DNA of 64,000 nucleotides from Wenjunlia tyrosinilytica (GTDB taxonomy: Bacteria > Actinomycetota > Actinomycetes > Streptomycetales > Streptomycetaceae), in assembly GCF_014646055.1 (NCBI RefSeq), contig NZ_BMMS01000013.1:142658-206657 (forward strand). Direction: 5' to 3'. Position 1 is the stretch's first letter, and every line of letters starts with the position of its first letter. Below, piece by piece: positions 16,785-24,976 of this stretch. Under the pieces are notes generated by a model. It was not told the DNA's origin and did not search any database. It was given only the letters and a program-made list of their open reading frames with translations. The translations under genes and the position numbers were made by a program.

Positions 16785-17953
16785 CTTGCGCGGCGAAGCT
16801 GATGTGGGACGAGGCCGTGACCGGGTACGACTTCGGCCCCGGCCACCCGATGGACCCGGTGCGCCTATCGCTGACCATGCGCCTGGTCGAGTCCTTCGGC
16901 CTGGACAAACAGACCACGGTCGCCGCGGCGCCCGCCGCCGGAGAGTCGACCCTGCGGCTCGTCCACACCCGTGACTACATCGGTGCCGTCCGTGCCGCCT
17001 CCGCCGACCCGGACAGCGCCGACCCGCGGCGCGGCCTCGGAACGGAGGACGACCCGGCCTTCCACGGCATGCACGAGGTGTCCGCGCTGATCGCCGGGCA
17101 GTCCGTGGCCGCCGCCGACACCGTCTGGCGCGGCACCCACGCCCACGCCGTGAACTTCGCCGGCGGGCTGCACCACGCCATGCCCGACCGCGCCTCCGGC
17201 TTCTGCGTCTACAACGACGCGGCCCTCGCCGTCGCCCGGCTGCTGGAGTCCGGGGCGGAGCGCGTCGCCTACGTGGACGTGGACGTGCACCACGGCGACG
17301 GGGTGCAGACCGCGTTCTGGAACGACCCCAGGGTGCTCACCATCTCGCTGCACGAGCACCCGCACACCCTCTTCCCGCAGACGGGGTATCCGCACGAGAC
17401 CGGTGGTCCGGACGCCGAGGGCGCGGCCGTCAACGTCGCCCTGCCCGCCGGGACCGGCGACGACGGCTGGCTGCGCGCCTTCCACGCGGTCGTGCCGGAG
17501 CTCATCGGGGCGTTCCGCCCGCGGGTGCTGGTCACCCAGCACGGCGCCGACACCCATGTCGAGGACCCGCTGGCGCATCTCGCGGTGAGCCTGGACGCCC
17601 AGCGGGCGGTGGCCGAGTCCTGCCACGAGCTGGCGCACCGGTACAGCGACGGCCGGTGGGTGGCGCTGGGGGGCGGCGGCTACGCGGTCGTGGACGTCGT
17701 ACCCCGCTCCTGGACCCATCTGGTGGCCGTCGCGGCGGGTGAGCCGATCGACCCGGCCACCGAGATCCCCGACGAGTGGCGGCACGAGGTCTACCGCCGT
17801 ACCCGCCAGGACGCCCCGCGACGGATGACGGACGGCCGCACCCCGCATGTGCGCTCGTTCGAGGACGGCGGCTACGACCCGGCGGACCGGCTGGACCAGG
17901 CGGTGCTGGCCACCCGCCGGGCCGTCTTCCCGCACCACGGGCTGATGCCGTGA
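16781..17953 (+). CDS. acuC: AcuC-type histone deacetylase-family enzyme
   Basis: A 390-residue zinc-dependent deacetylase-fold protein. Metal and catalytic motifs are HHAMPDRASGFCVYND, YVDVDVHHGDGVQ (His-Asp pairs) and VTQHGADTHVEDP. In bacteria, AcuC removes acetyl groups from acetyl-CoA synthetase, reactivating acetate use, or deacetylates small amines. It starts in the stop codon of the MFS gene. Its final codons are repeated downstream. Confidence 0.9.
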   Translation: MTCAAKLMWDEAVTGYDFGPGHPMDPVRLSLTMRLVESFGLDKQTTVAAAPAAGESTLRLVHTRDYIGAVRAASADPDSADPRRGLGTEDDPAFHGMHEVSALIAGQSVAAADTVWRGTHAHAVNFAGGLHHAMPDRASGFCVYNDAALAVARLLESGAERVAYVDVDVHHGDGVQTAFWNDPRVLTISLHEHPHTLFPQTGYPHETGGPDAEGAAVNVALPAGTGDDGWLRAFHAVVPELIGAFRPRVLVTQHGADTHVEDPLAHLAVSLDAQRAVAESCHELAHRYSDGRWVALGGGGYAVVDVVPRSWTHLVAVAAGEPIDPATEIPDEWRHEVYRRTRQDAPRRMTDGRTPHVRSFEDGGYDPADRLDQAVLATRRAVFPHHGLMP

Positions 17954-17984
17954 CGGGCTGATGCTGTGACGGGCTGATGCCGTG
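17937..17984. repeat. Three 16-bp tandem repeats covering the acuC stop codon
   Basis: ACGGGCTGATGCCGTG occurs three times head to tail (one base differs in the middle copy). The first copy contains the acuC stop codon, so the repeat has duplicated the gene's end. Confidence 0.75.
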
Positions 17985-18142
17985 ACGAGTGCCGCCGTTG
18001 CCGGCAGAGCCGCCGTTTGCCGCGAGCGCGGTGGCAGGCGGCGCCGCGAGCGTCACCCCGGCCCCCGTCCCAACCCCCTCCCAATGGGCGCCTCTTCGGC
18101 GATTCCACCCCCAACCATCCCTTTTGGCCGCACAATCGGCGT

Positions 18143-18958
18143 GTGCCCAGCAGGGAGCAGTTGCGCGAGCATCTCGTCGCCACCCGTATCGCGGGCCCGG
18201 TGGCGACCACGCGCGAGCGGAACCTGCTCAGCTACCGCCTGTTCGCCGCGGGCGATCCCCGCGTCCTGCTCGGCCTCGACCCGGAACGCCTCTGGGACGT
18301 GCCCGGCCTGCTGCGGCTGATGGCGGACCGCTGCGGCGTCTCGCCCGACCCGGCCCACCGCCACGGGCCGGACACGATCGACCCCGAGCGGACCCTCTCC
18401 GCGCTCGACGCCTTCGCCGACCGGCTCGCCCGCGCCGCCGCCGACCGCGTCCCGGTCCTGTTCGGCACCGGACACCCCGAGCGGCTGCTCGGCTTCTACG
18501 CCGCCGTGGCCGCCGGTCTTGCCCGGGCCGGCTGCCCGGTGCTGACCCCCGCCCGCGGGCTGCCCCTGGAGCTTCCGACAGGCCGTGGAGCGCGGCCCTA
18601 TGTACTCGAGTACGTACGGTCCGTGGCACTTGTGCGACCGGATGGGGCGCACGGGTCAGGCACGAGCGCCCCCGCGCACAACCACTCGCCCCTGCCGGTC
18701 CGCGCGGCCCTCGGCGCCGCCGCGCAGGCCGGCGATCCACTGCCCCGACTGGTCGTCGGAGACCACGGATGGGTGTGCGGCGCAGGTCAGTTGGGCCTTG
18801 CCGCGCTTGGCCTCGCGGACACCAACGACCCCGCGCTGTTCGTCGGCGAGGCCGAGGGGAGAGTGCTCCTCACGGTCCCGCTCGATGACGCAGTGCGGTC
18901 TTCGTACTACCGACCGCTTACTCGTTATGTACTCAATCGGGCGTGTCTGTCACAGTAG
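18143..18958 (+). CDS. Actinobacterial phosphatase-like protein
   Basis: A 271-residue protein resembling the one annotated as phosphatase next to bdtA in Streptomyces genomes. Visible features are RLADRAAADRVPVLFGTGHPE-like sequence in the middle and VGDHGWVCGAGQLGLAALGLADTNDP-type sequence near residues 210-235. No classical phosphatase signature can be named, so the activity is by resemblance only. The GTG at 18143 was chosen because the preceding in-frame sequence looks non-coding and the conserved part begins there. A signal peptide is absent. Confidence 0.7.
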   Translation: MPSREQLREHLVATRIAGPVATTRERNLLSYRLFAAGDPRVLLGLDPERLWDVPGLLRLMADRCGVSPDPAHRHGPDTIDPERTLSALDAFADRLARAAADRVPVLFGTGHPERLLGFYAAVAAGLARAGCPVLTPARGLPLELPTGRGARPYVLEYVRSVALVRPDGAHGSGTSAPAHNHSPLPVRAALGAAAQAGDPLPRLVVGDHGWVCGAGQLGLAALGLADTNDPALFVGEAEGRVLLTVPLDDAVRSSYYRPLTRYVLNRACLSQ

Positions 18959-19086
18959 GCAACCGATCGTGGCTCCTCTTCCCCACTAGTACCACCCGCA
19001 TCTACTCTGGGAAGAAGCGCACGTGCGTGTAGGTGTCACCGGAGGGGAAGCCGGTGCCTGTCACGTGCGGAAGGTTCAGGTGTGTC

Positions 19087-19296
19087 ATGGCTTCTGGCGA
19101 GAGGCCTCTCAACGAGGTCGTATTCCTGACCGTGGCCGAAGTAGCCGCGGTAATGCGAGTGTCCAAGATGACCGTGTACCGCCTGGTACACAGCGGTCAT
19201 CTGCCGGCGATCCGGGTGGGCAGGTCCTTCCGGGTCCCAGAACAAGCGGTCCATGCGTACCTGCGCGACTCCTATGTGGGAGCCGACACGGCCTAG
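19087..19296 (+). CDS. bdtA: Small helix-turn-helix DNA-binding protein, BdtA type
   Basis: A 69-residue excisionase/MerR-like protein: FLTVAEVAAVMRVSKMTVYR forms the helix-turn-helix, followed by GHLPAIRVGRSFRVPEQAV, the wing. It is close to S. coelicolor SCO3328 as I remember it, in the same family fold as BldC but clearly not BldC. It has no effector domain, so it probably binds DNA cooperatively as an oligomer. Its position between the phosphatase-like gene and bS22 is the conserved Streptomyces arrangement. Targets unknown. Confidence 0.85.
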   Translation: MASGERPLNEVVFLTVAEVAAVMRVSKMTVYRLVHSGHLPAIRVGRSFRVPEQAVHAYLRDSYVGADTA

Positions 19297-19448
19297 TCGA
19301 CGGCCGGCAGGGACCTCGATTACAACCGCGGCATTCGGGCGGGTAGGCTGAGCCGACGTAGGTCGTGTGGGCTCGGACGCCCCGCGCCGAGTGATCTGGG
19401 GCCGCGATGAGCGCGGCCTCAGGACGTATCCAGTGAGCGAGGGTAGTC

Positions 19449-19547
19449 GTGGGCTCTGTCATCAAGAAGCGCCGCAAGCGCATGGCCAAGAAGAAGCACC
19501 GCAAGCTGCTCAAGCGCACGCGCGTTCAGCGTCGTAACAAGAAGTAG
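19449..19547 (+). CDS. Ribosomal small-subunit protein bS22 / AURKAIP1-domain mini-protein
   Basis: A 32-residue, extremely basic protein beginning [19 protein letters not shown]. It is nearly identical at the N-terminus to mycobacterial bS22, which was found bound to 16S rRNA near the decoding centre in M. smegmatis ribosome structures, and related to the COX24/AURKAIP1 domain. The GTG start is preceded by GAGGGTAGTC. It is too short for most gene finders. The downstream gap to 19930 contains no gene; a hairpin of GGCGGGCAG / CTGCCCGCC arms at about 19566-19617 may terminate it. Confidence 0.9.
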   Translation: MGSVIKKRRKRMAKKKHRKLLKRTRVQRRNKK

Positions 19548-19930
19548 GCGCGACGCTTCCAGCCTCTGCCCGCCACCCTGCCCCGCCGATCATCGGCTGA
19601 GCGGGGCGGCGGGCAGCGGTGCTTTTGGTGCCGCAGCCGTGCCGCTGACTCCAGTGCGCCGAGTCGGTGCCACTGGGCTTCGTGGACCTGGTTTGCGCTC
19701 GCGGGCGGCGTGGTATTCGTGGCTACCACCCCGACAACCCACTCGAAAGCCCAGCCGGAGCTCACCGAATCACCACCTCAGCGGCACCCGTCCAGCACGG
19801 TCCGATCGTAAAGGTGCTGCCAAAGGTGCCCTCAACGCGCAGCACGCAGTCACCCCGCAGCAACAACCACCAGATACGGTGAGCCGCCGGGAGTCCAACG
19901 CAGAGACCACCGCAGACAAGGGGCAGCGCT

Positions 19931-20992
19931 TTGGGCAAGGTCGTCCTCGTCACCGGAGTCGCACGCCACCTCGGTGGCCGGTTCGTACGCCGTATCAAGC
20001 GCGAGCCCGAAGTGGACCGGGTCATCGGCGTGGACGCCGTCCCACCCGAGCACGACCTCGGCGGCGCCGTCTTCGTGCGCGCCGACATCCGCCACCCCAT
20101 GATCGCCAAGGTGCTCGCCGAGCACTCCGTCGACACCGTCGTCCACATGGACGTCACCGGCACCCCGCTGGGCTCCGGAGGCCGGGCCTCGGTCAAGGAG
20201 ACCAACGTCATCGGCACCATGCAGCTGCTCGGCGCCTGCCAGAAGTCCCCGACCGTGCGCCGCCTCGTGGTCAAGTCCACGACCAGCGTCTACGGCTCCG
20301 CGCCCCGCGACCCGGCGGTCTTCACCGAGACGATGCTGCCCAAGGCCCTGCCGACCGGAGGCTTCGCCAAGGACGCCGTCGAGGTCGAGGGCTATGTGCG
20401 CGGCTTCGCCCGCCGCCGCCCCGACGTCGCCGTCGCCGTGCTGCGCTTCGCCAACATCCTCGGCCCCAAGGGCGGAACACCGCTGGCCGACTACCTCTCC
20501 CTGCCCGTCCTGCCGACCGTCCTCGGATACGACCCGCGGCTGCAGTTCGTGCACGAGGACGACGTCATCGACGTGCTGCGCCTGGCCTCCGTGGAGCCCC
20601 GCCGCGGGACGCTCAACAGCGGCACGTTCAACGTCGCGGGCGACGGCGTCCTGCTGCTGTCGCAGTGCTCCCGGCGCCTCGGCCGCCCCACCGTCCCCGT
20701 CCTGCTGCCCGCCATCACCTGGCTGGGGCAGTTCGTACGCACCGCGGGAATCCTCGACTTCTCGCCCGAGCAGATCCGCCTGCTCACCCACGGCCGGATC
20801 GTGGACACCACGCAGATGCGAGAGACACTGGGATACACACCCCGGTACACCACCCCCGAGGCGTTCCGCGACTTCGCGCGCAGCCACGGTCCGGGACTGC
20901 TCCCGCCCGACCAGGTCGCCCGCGCCGTCGACCGGCTCGCCGCCGTACTTCCCCCCGCCAGCGAACCCAAGGAGCACAGTGCCCATGGCTGA
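19931..20992 (+). CDS. NAD-dependent epimerase/dehydratase
   Basis: A 353-residue extended SDR. The glycine motif is VLVTGVARHLGG near residue 4, and the active-site region has VVKSTTSVYGS with later AVLRFANILGPKGGTPLADY. The TTG start fits the conserved N-terminus. It overlaps the acyltransferase gene by 8 bp. This pair (SCO3326-SCO3325 type, from memory) is conserved near bldN in Streptomyces and may work on a surface glycolipid or phospholipid, which is inference. Confidence 0.87.
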   Translation: MGKVVLVTGVARHLGGRFVRRIKREPEVDRVIGVDAVPPEHDLGGAVFVRADIRHPMIAKVLAEHSVDTVVHMDVTGTPLGSGGRASVKETNVIGTMQLLGACQKSPTVRRLVVKSTTSVYGSAPRDPAVFTETMLPKALPTGGFAKDAVEVEGYVRGFARRRPDVAVAVLRFANILGPKGGTPLADYLSLPVLPTVLGYDPRLQFVHEDDVIDVLRLASVEPRRGTLNSGTFNVAGDGVLLLSQCSRRLGRPTVPVLLPAITWLGQFVRTAGILDFSPEQIRLLTHGRIVDTTQMRETLGYTPRYTTPEAFRDFARSHGPGLLPPDQVARAVDRLAAVLPPASEPKEHSAHG

Positions 20993-22121
20993 CGCGAAGG
21001 TCATCCCGTTCGACGAAGACGGTCGCGGACGGCGGGGGGCCAAGGCGTCCAGGGTCAGGAACGGGCGCAAACGCTCCGACGCCGGCGGCGGACTGGCCCC
21101 TCTGCCACTGCCGGAGCAGCCTCTGCCCGCCCAGGCTGGAGCGGGCGACGCCCAGCAGCCGCAGGAGTCCCCGCGGCCGCCCACGGCCGCCGAGATCGCC
21201 GCGGACGCGGAGAAGCGCACCGAGGGCCTCGCCGAGGCGTTCAACCACGCCCTCGGTGCCGCCGCGGACCGGCTGCTCGGCGGCACCTGGGAACGCAAGG
21301 TCGCGCACGGCCTGGCCTTCCTGCGCCGCCGGGTCACCGGGGACTACGAGGTCGACGAGTTCGGGTACGACCGCGAACTGACCGACCAGGTCCTGATGTC
21401 GCTCATGCGGCCGCTGTTCCGGGACTACTTCCGGGTCGAGGTGCGAGGCGTCGAGAACATCCCCGACACCGGCGGAGCGCTCGTCGTCGCCAACCACTCG
21501 GGAACGCTCCCGCTCGACGCCCTCATGACGCAGATCGCCGTCCACGACCACCACCCCAAGGGCCGCCATCTGCGCCTGCTCGCCGCCGACCTGGTCTTCG
21601 TCCTGCCCGTGGTCAATGAGCTGGCACGCAAGGCCGGGCACACCCTCGCCTGCGCCGAGGACGCCCAACTCCTGCTGGAGCGCGGAGAAGTGGTCGGCGT
21701 CATGCCGGAGGGGTTCAAGGGACTCGGCAAGCCGTTCTCCGAGCGGTACAAGCTCCAGCGCTTCGGGCGCGGAGGCTTCGTCTCCACGGCGCTGCGCACC
21801 GGGGTGCCGATCGTCCCGTGCTCCATCGTGGGCGCGGAGGAGATCTACCCGATGGTGGGCAACGCCCGTACGCTCGCCCGCCTCCTCGGCTTCCCGTACT
21901 TCCCGGTGACGCCGACGTTCCCCTGGCTGGGGCCGCTGGGGGCCGTGCCGCTCCCCACGAAGTGGACCATCCAGTTCGGCGAGCCCATCCCCACGGACGG
22001 CTACCCGGCCGAGGCCGCCGAGGACCCGATGCTGGTGTTCAACCTCACCGACCAGGTGCGCGAGACCATCCAGCACACCCTGTACAAGCTGCTCGTCCAG
22101 CGCCGGTCGGTCTTCTTCTGA
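20985..22121 (+). CDS. Lysophospholipid acyltransferase-family protein
   Basis: A 378-residue protein. The first 90 residues are low-complexity and charged. The PlsC-like domain (about 130-350) has the catalytic NHSGTLPLDALM motif (His and Asp four residues apart), then GVMPEGFKGLGKPF and PIVPCSIVGAEEIYP. It is likely peripheral to the membrane, transferring an acyl group from acyl-CoA or acyl-ACP. Translationally coupled to the epimerase gene. Confidence 0.88.
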   Translation: MADAKVIPFDEDGRGRRGAKASRVRNGRKRSDAGGGLAPLPLPEQPLPAQAGAGDAQQPQESPRPPTAAEIAADAEKRTEGLAEAFNHALGAAADRLLGGTWERKVAHGLAFLRRRVTGDYEVDEFGYDRELTDQVLMSLMRPLFRDYFRVEVRGVENIPDTGGALVVANHSGTLPLDALMTQIAVHDHHPKGRHLRLLAADLVFVLPVVNELARKAGHTLACAEDAQLLLERGEVVGVMPEGFKGLGKPFSERYKLQRFGRGGFVSTALRTGVPIVPCSIVGAEEIYPMVGNARTLARLLGFPYFPVTPTFPWLGPLGAVPLPTKWTIQFGEPIPTDGYPAEAAEDPMLVFNLTDQVRETIQHTLYKLLVQRRSVFF

Positions 22122-22154
22122 GCGGTCGGCGCTGCGAGCGGCCGGTGACAACAC

Positions 22155-22188
22155 GAAGGGCCGCATTCCCGACGGAGTGCGGCCCTTC
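22155..22188. terminator. Bidirectional terminator
   Basis: Perfect arms GAAGGGCCGCA and TGCGGCCCTTC flank a 12-base loop between the convergent acyltransferase and rsbN genes. Confidence 0.85.
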
Positions 22189-22212
22189 GCCGTGTGCCCG
22201 GTCGCGGCCCGG

Positions 22213-23577
22213 TCAGTCGTCGGGGTTGTCCTCCGGGGCGAGTCCGAGGCCCGGGAGCAGGTCCGGGAGGAGCGGAGGCAGAGTGACCTCCTTGTCCGGC
22301 AGCCCCGGGACACCGGTGACGGCGCCGCCCTTGCCGCCCGTCGAGCCCGTGCTTCCGCTGGGGGAGGGAGTCTCCAGCACTCCACCGCCGATGAGGCCGC
22401 CGCCGTCCCCCTGCGAGGGCCTGGGGCTGGCGGAGTCGGTGCCCGGCCGGTCCGCCGTGCCCGGTGCGGGAGCCGCCGAGGACGAACCCGGGGCATGGGA
22501 ACCGTCGTGCCGCGAGCCGCCCTTGCCGCCCGGCAGAACACCATGGCGCCCACCGCTGCGCTTGCCGCCGTCCTGCGGCTTGGGCAGGAGCGACCGCAGC
22601 GGGCCGACCTCATCCTCTATGGCGTCAAGGACCGACGAGACCCCCTGCTTGGTCCGGGACAGCTCGGCGGGCAGCTGCGGACTGAGCTGCGACCAGTGCT
22701 CCCGCTGCTTGTCCGAGAACGCCGCCAGTGCCTCGATGGGCTGCAGCGAGCCATTCCTGCGGTACGCCTCCCGCAGCAGGGTGTGCCCCTGCGCGGCCTC
22801 CTCCTGCATAACGGACAGCGCCCGGCGGACATCCTTGACCTGGTCCGCGTCCAAGGGGCCCGCCTTGCGGCGCTCCATCAGGCGGCGGGCCTCCTTCAGC
22901 CGCGTCGACGCCAGATCCAGATAGACCTGGCCCCGCTCGGTGTCGTCGTCGGCCATGCTCAGGCGGAGGTCCTCCATGCTGCGTTTGAGGCCGTAGAGCG
23001 TGTCGCCCGGCAGCGCGTCGGAGCTGGCCACGGCCGCCCCGGTGAAGCCGCCTGCCGCCACGCCCACCGCGAGCCCGCTCACGGCCAGCCTTCGGCCCCA
23101 GCGGGTCCTCGGGCGGAACCGGCTGAGCCGGGCCTGGGCGGGACTCGCGCGATGACTGCCGTGCGCCTTGGCCCCGCGCTGCTCGGGGACCCTGACCTGC
23201 TCGGGATCGAGCGTGCCGCCCGCGAAAGCCGCCTCCATGGCGGCCACGAGCTGCGCCCGCTGGACGGTCTTCACCTCCGGATCGAGCCCGGGGGAGGGCA
23301 GGCCGCCGAGCGCGTTGGCCAGGGCGAGCATGTGCTCCTGGGCCGCGTCGGCGTTGCGGTCCGCGGCATGCGCGCCGCGGGACTGCGCCGGTCCATGGGC
23401 CGACGCGTGCGCCGGTCCCTTGGCACGCGGCGTCGGATCGGCTCGGCCGGCCCGGTCCTTCTCGGGCGAGCCAGCGCCTGCCGCCTCGCCCTCGATGGCG
23501 TCGGGCACCTCGGCCTGCGCGTCAAGGGCCTGGGCGAAGGCGTTCGCCCGCCGGTGTGCCGTCGCATTGGCGATCAC
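22213..23577 (-). CDS. rsbN: Membrane anti-sigma factor RsbN
   Basis: A 454-residue single-pass protein that holds sigma-BldN inactive. The cytoplasmic N-terminal part (1 to about 160, starting IANATAHRRANAFAQALDAQ) would bind the sigma factor. One membrane segment (LAVSGLAVGVAAGGFTGAAV) lies at about 165-185. The external part starts with SSDALPGDTLYGLKR, the DUF5667-type domain, and ends in a Pro/Gly/Ser-rich tail. The second of two GTG codons (23577) is preferred, since GAGGAGG lies correctly before it, while the first overlaps that site. It lies downstream of bldN with its own promoter. Confidence 0.9.
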   Translation of the reverse strand: MIANATAHRRANAFAQALDAQAEVPDAIEGEAAGAGSPEKDRAGRADPTPRAKGPAHASAHGPAQSRGAHAADRNADAAQEHMLALANALGGLPSPGLDPEVKTVQRAQLVAAMEAAFAGGTLDPEQVRVPEQRGAKAHGSHRASPAQARLSRFRPRTRWGRRLAVSGLAVGVAAGGFTGAAVASSDALPGDTLYGLKRSMEDLRLSMADDDTERGQVYLDLASTRLKEARRLMERRKAGPLDADQVKDVRRALSVMQEEAAQGHTLLREAYRRNGSLQPIEALAAFSDKQREHWSQLSPQLPAELSRTKQGVSSVLDAIEDEVGPLRSLLPKPQDGGKRSGGRHGVLPGGKGGSRHDGSHAPGSSSAAPAPGTADRPGTDSASPRPSQGDGGGLIGGGVLETPSPSGSTGSTGGKGGAVTGVPGLPDKEVTLPPLLPDLLPGLGLAPEDNPDD

Positions 23578-23721
23578 GGGCGGCACCTCCTCTCGTCGTC
23601 ACCTTCGACTCCCAGCAATGGCCGAAGGGTTGCACAGCCTCTGCGTCTGCACCCGGTCGAGTGAATCCCCGAATGTGCGTCGGCACAGCTTTTCGGCCCC
23701 CCGACGGGGCCCGCACTGCAT

Positions 23722-23750
23722 GCAACGAGCACCGTGCCACTCGGGTTACG
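23722..23750 (-). promoter_or_regulatory. Sigma-BldN-type promoter for rsbN
   Basis: On the minus strand CGTAAC is followed after 17 bases by CGTTGC. The known sigma-BldN promoter elements are CGTAAC (-35) and CGTTGA (-10), as at bldM p1. Only the last base differs. It lies about 145 bp upstream of the rsbN start. Confidence 0.7.
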
Positions 23751-23829
23751 CAGGCATGATGATGTGACCGGAATGCGGAGTTCGCGATGCTTCGCGGTGA
23801 AGTGCCTCACAGGGATCGGGGACCTCGGA

Positions 23830-24639
23830 TCACCGTGCGTCGTCGGGCAGGAGCCGGGCGAGCGTGCGCACGGCCCGGTACTGGAGGGTCTTGATCGCGC
23901 CCTCGTTCTTGCCCATGATCCGGGCGGTCTCGGCGACCGAGAGCCCCTGGAGGAACCGGAGCGTCACGCACTCCTGTTGCTGGGGGTTGAGCTTGCGCAC
24001 CGCCTGGAGCAGCGCCGCGTTCGACAGCGACTCCAGCACCGACTCCTCGGGGCTGCGCTCCACCTCGTTGGCGTCCAGCATCTCGCCCGTGGTGACCTCG
24101 AGGCGGAAACGGCTCGACTTGAAGTGATCCGCCACGAGGTTGCGCGCGATGGTGACCAGCCAGGCGCCGAAGTCGCGGCCCTGCCAGGTGAAGGTGCCGA
24201 TGCGGCGCAGGGCGCGCAGAAAGGTCTCGCTTGTGAGGTCCTCGGCGGTCGCCCTGCCGCCCACCCGGTAGTAGATGTACCGGTAGACCGTGTCGGAGTA
24301 CTGGTCGTAGAGCTGCCCGAACGCCTCGGCCTCGCCTGCCTGGGCGCGCTCGACCAGATCCATCATCCGGTTGCTGTCGCTGTCCGCCCCGGGCCGCCGG
24401 GCCGACTGGCCGCTGCCGCGCTGCTCCCTCGATGACGAGGAGGTGGTGCGGGTGCGGTGCGCTACGCCCGCGGGCGGGTTCGCCAAGGTGAGGACGGGGC
24501 CTGCGGAGATTGGTGCGGGGACATGTGCGGAGGCGAAGGCCGGCTCGGCGAACGCGGGGACGAGACCGCGCAGGTGGTGGTGCACCAGTGCGCGCAGCGT
24601 TGCCAGGCCTGAGGCGTCAACCCCGACGTGTGGGTACAC
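23830..24639 (-). CDS. bldN: Developmental ECF sigma factor BldN
   Basis: A 269-residue sigma factor, nearly identical through its core to S. coelicolor BldN, which directs chaplin, rodlin and bldM transcription during aerial hypha formation. Region 2 is at about 105-175 (YDQYSDTVYRYIYYR, AEDLTSETFLRALRR, GAWLVTIARNLV), and region 4 is at about 205-262 (LNPQQQECVTLRFLQGLSV, NEGAIKTLQYRAVRTLARL). The first 90 residues are a divergent, Pro/Ala/His-rich extension starting MYPHVGVDASGLATL; in S. coelicolor the equivalent is removed by proteolysis of a pro-protein. Confidence 0.96.
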   Translation of the reverse strand: MYPHVGVDASGLATLRALVHHHLRGLVPAFAEPAFASAHVPAPISAGPVLTLANPPAGVAHRTRTTSSSSREQRGSGQSARRPGADSDSNRMMDLVERAQAGEAEAFGQLYDQYSDTVYRYIYYRVGGRATAEDLTSETFLRALRRIGTFTWQGRDFGAWLVTIARNLVADHFKSSRFRLEVTTGEMLDANEVERSPEESVLESLSNAALLQAVRKLNPQQQECVTLRFLQGLSVAETARIMGKNEGAIKTLQYRAVRTLARLLPDDAR

Positions 24640-24753
24640 GGGACTCCCAGAGGCAGAACTTCCATCACGTGCAGTACGGAACCGTTCACCCGTCGTAGGG
24701 ACTGGTGGGTACCGGCGTGCGTCAGAGGAGAATAACGCTTCGTACAGGCGAGA

Positions 24754-24767
24754 CTACACCGAGTTGT
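24754..24767. promoter_or_regulatory. BldD-box-like site upstream of bldN
   Basis: CTACACCGAGTTGT matches the BldD consensus half-sites (AC-n-C and G-n-GT around a central base pair) with a mismatch at the central A/T and in the flank. It lies about 115-128 bp before the bldN start. bldN is a known BldD target in S. coelicolor. The rest of 24640-24976 is leader and promoter DNA with lower GC content and no gene. Confidence 0.4.
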
Positions 24768-24976
24768 CGAAATCGCCGGTTGGGTCCGTACGCTTACGCA
24801 TTGATGGCGGATCAAGTAGTGCGCAGTAGATGCGATTTGACCACTTCTTGATCGATCTTGGGCGGAATCGGCATGAATTGTGACCGGTCGGCAGTAACAA
24901 GCCAGCAGCCAGCGGGATGGTGGCGAGAAACCCGCCACGCCTACTTGCGCGGTTCAACCGATCAAAAGTTCACGTT

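Noticed and set aside
19087-19296. BldC.
   Set aside because: The fold is similar, but the sequence differs clearly from BldC, and the neighbours (bS22, epimerase, bldN) match the bdtA locus.
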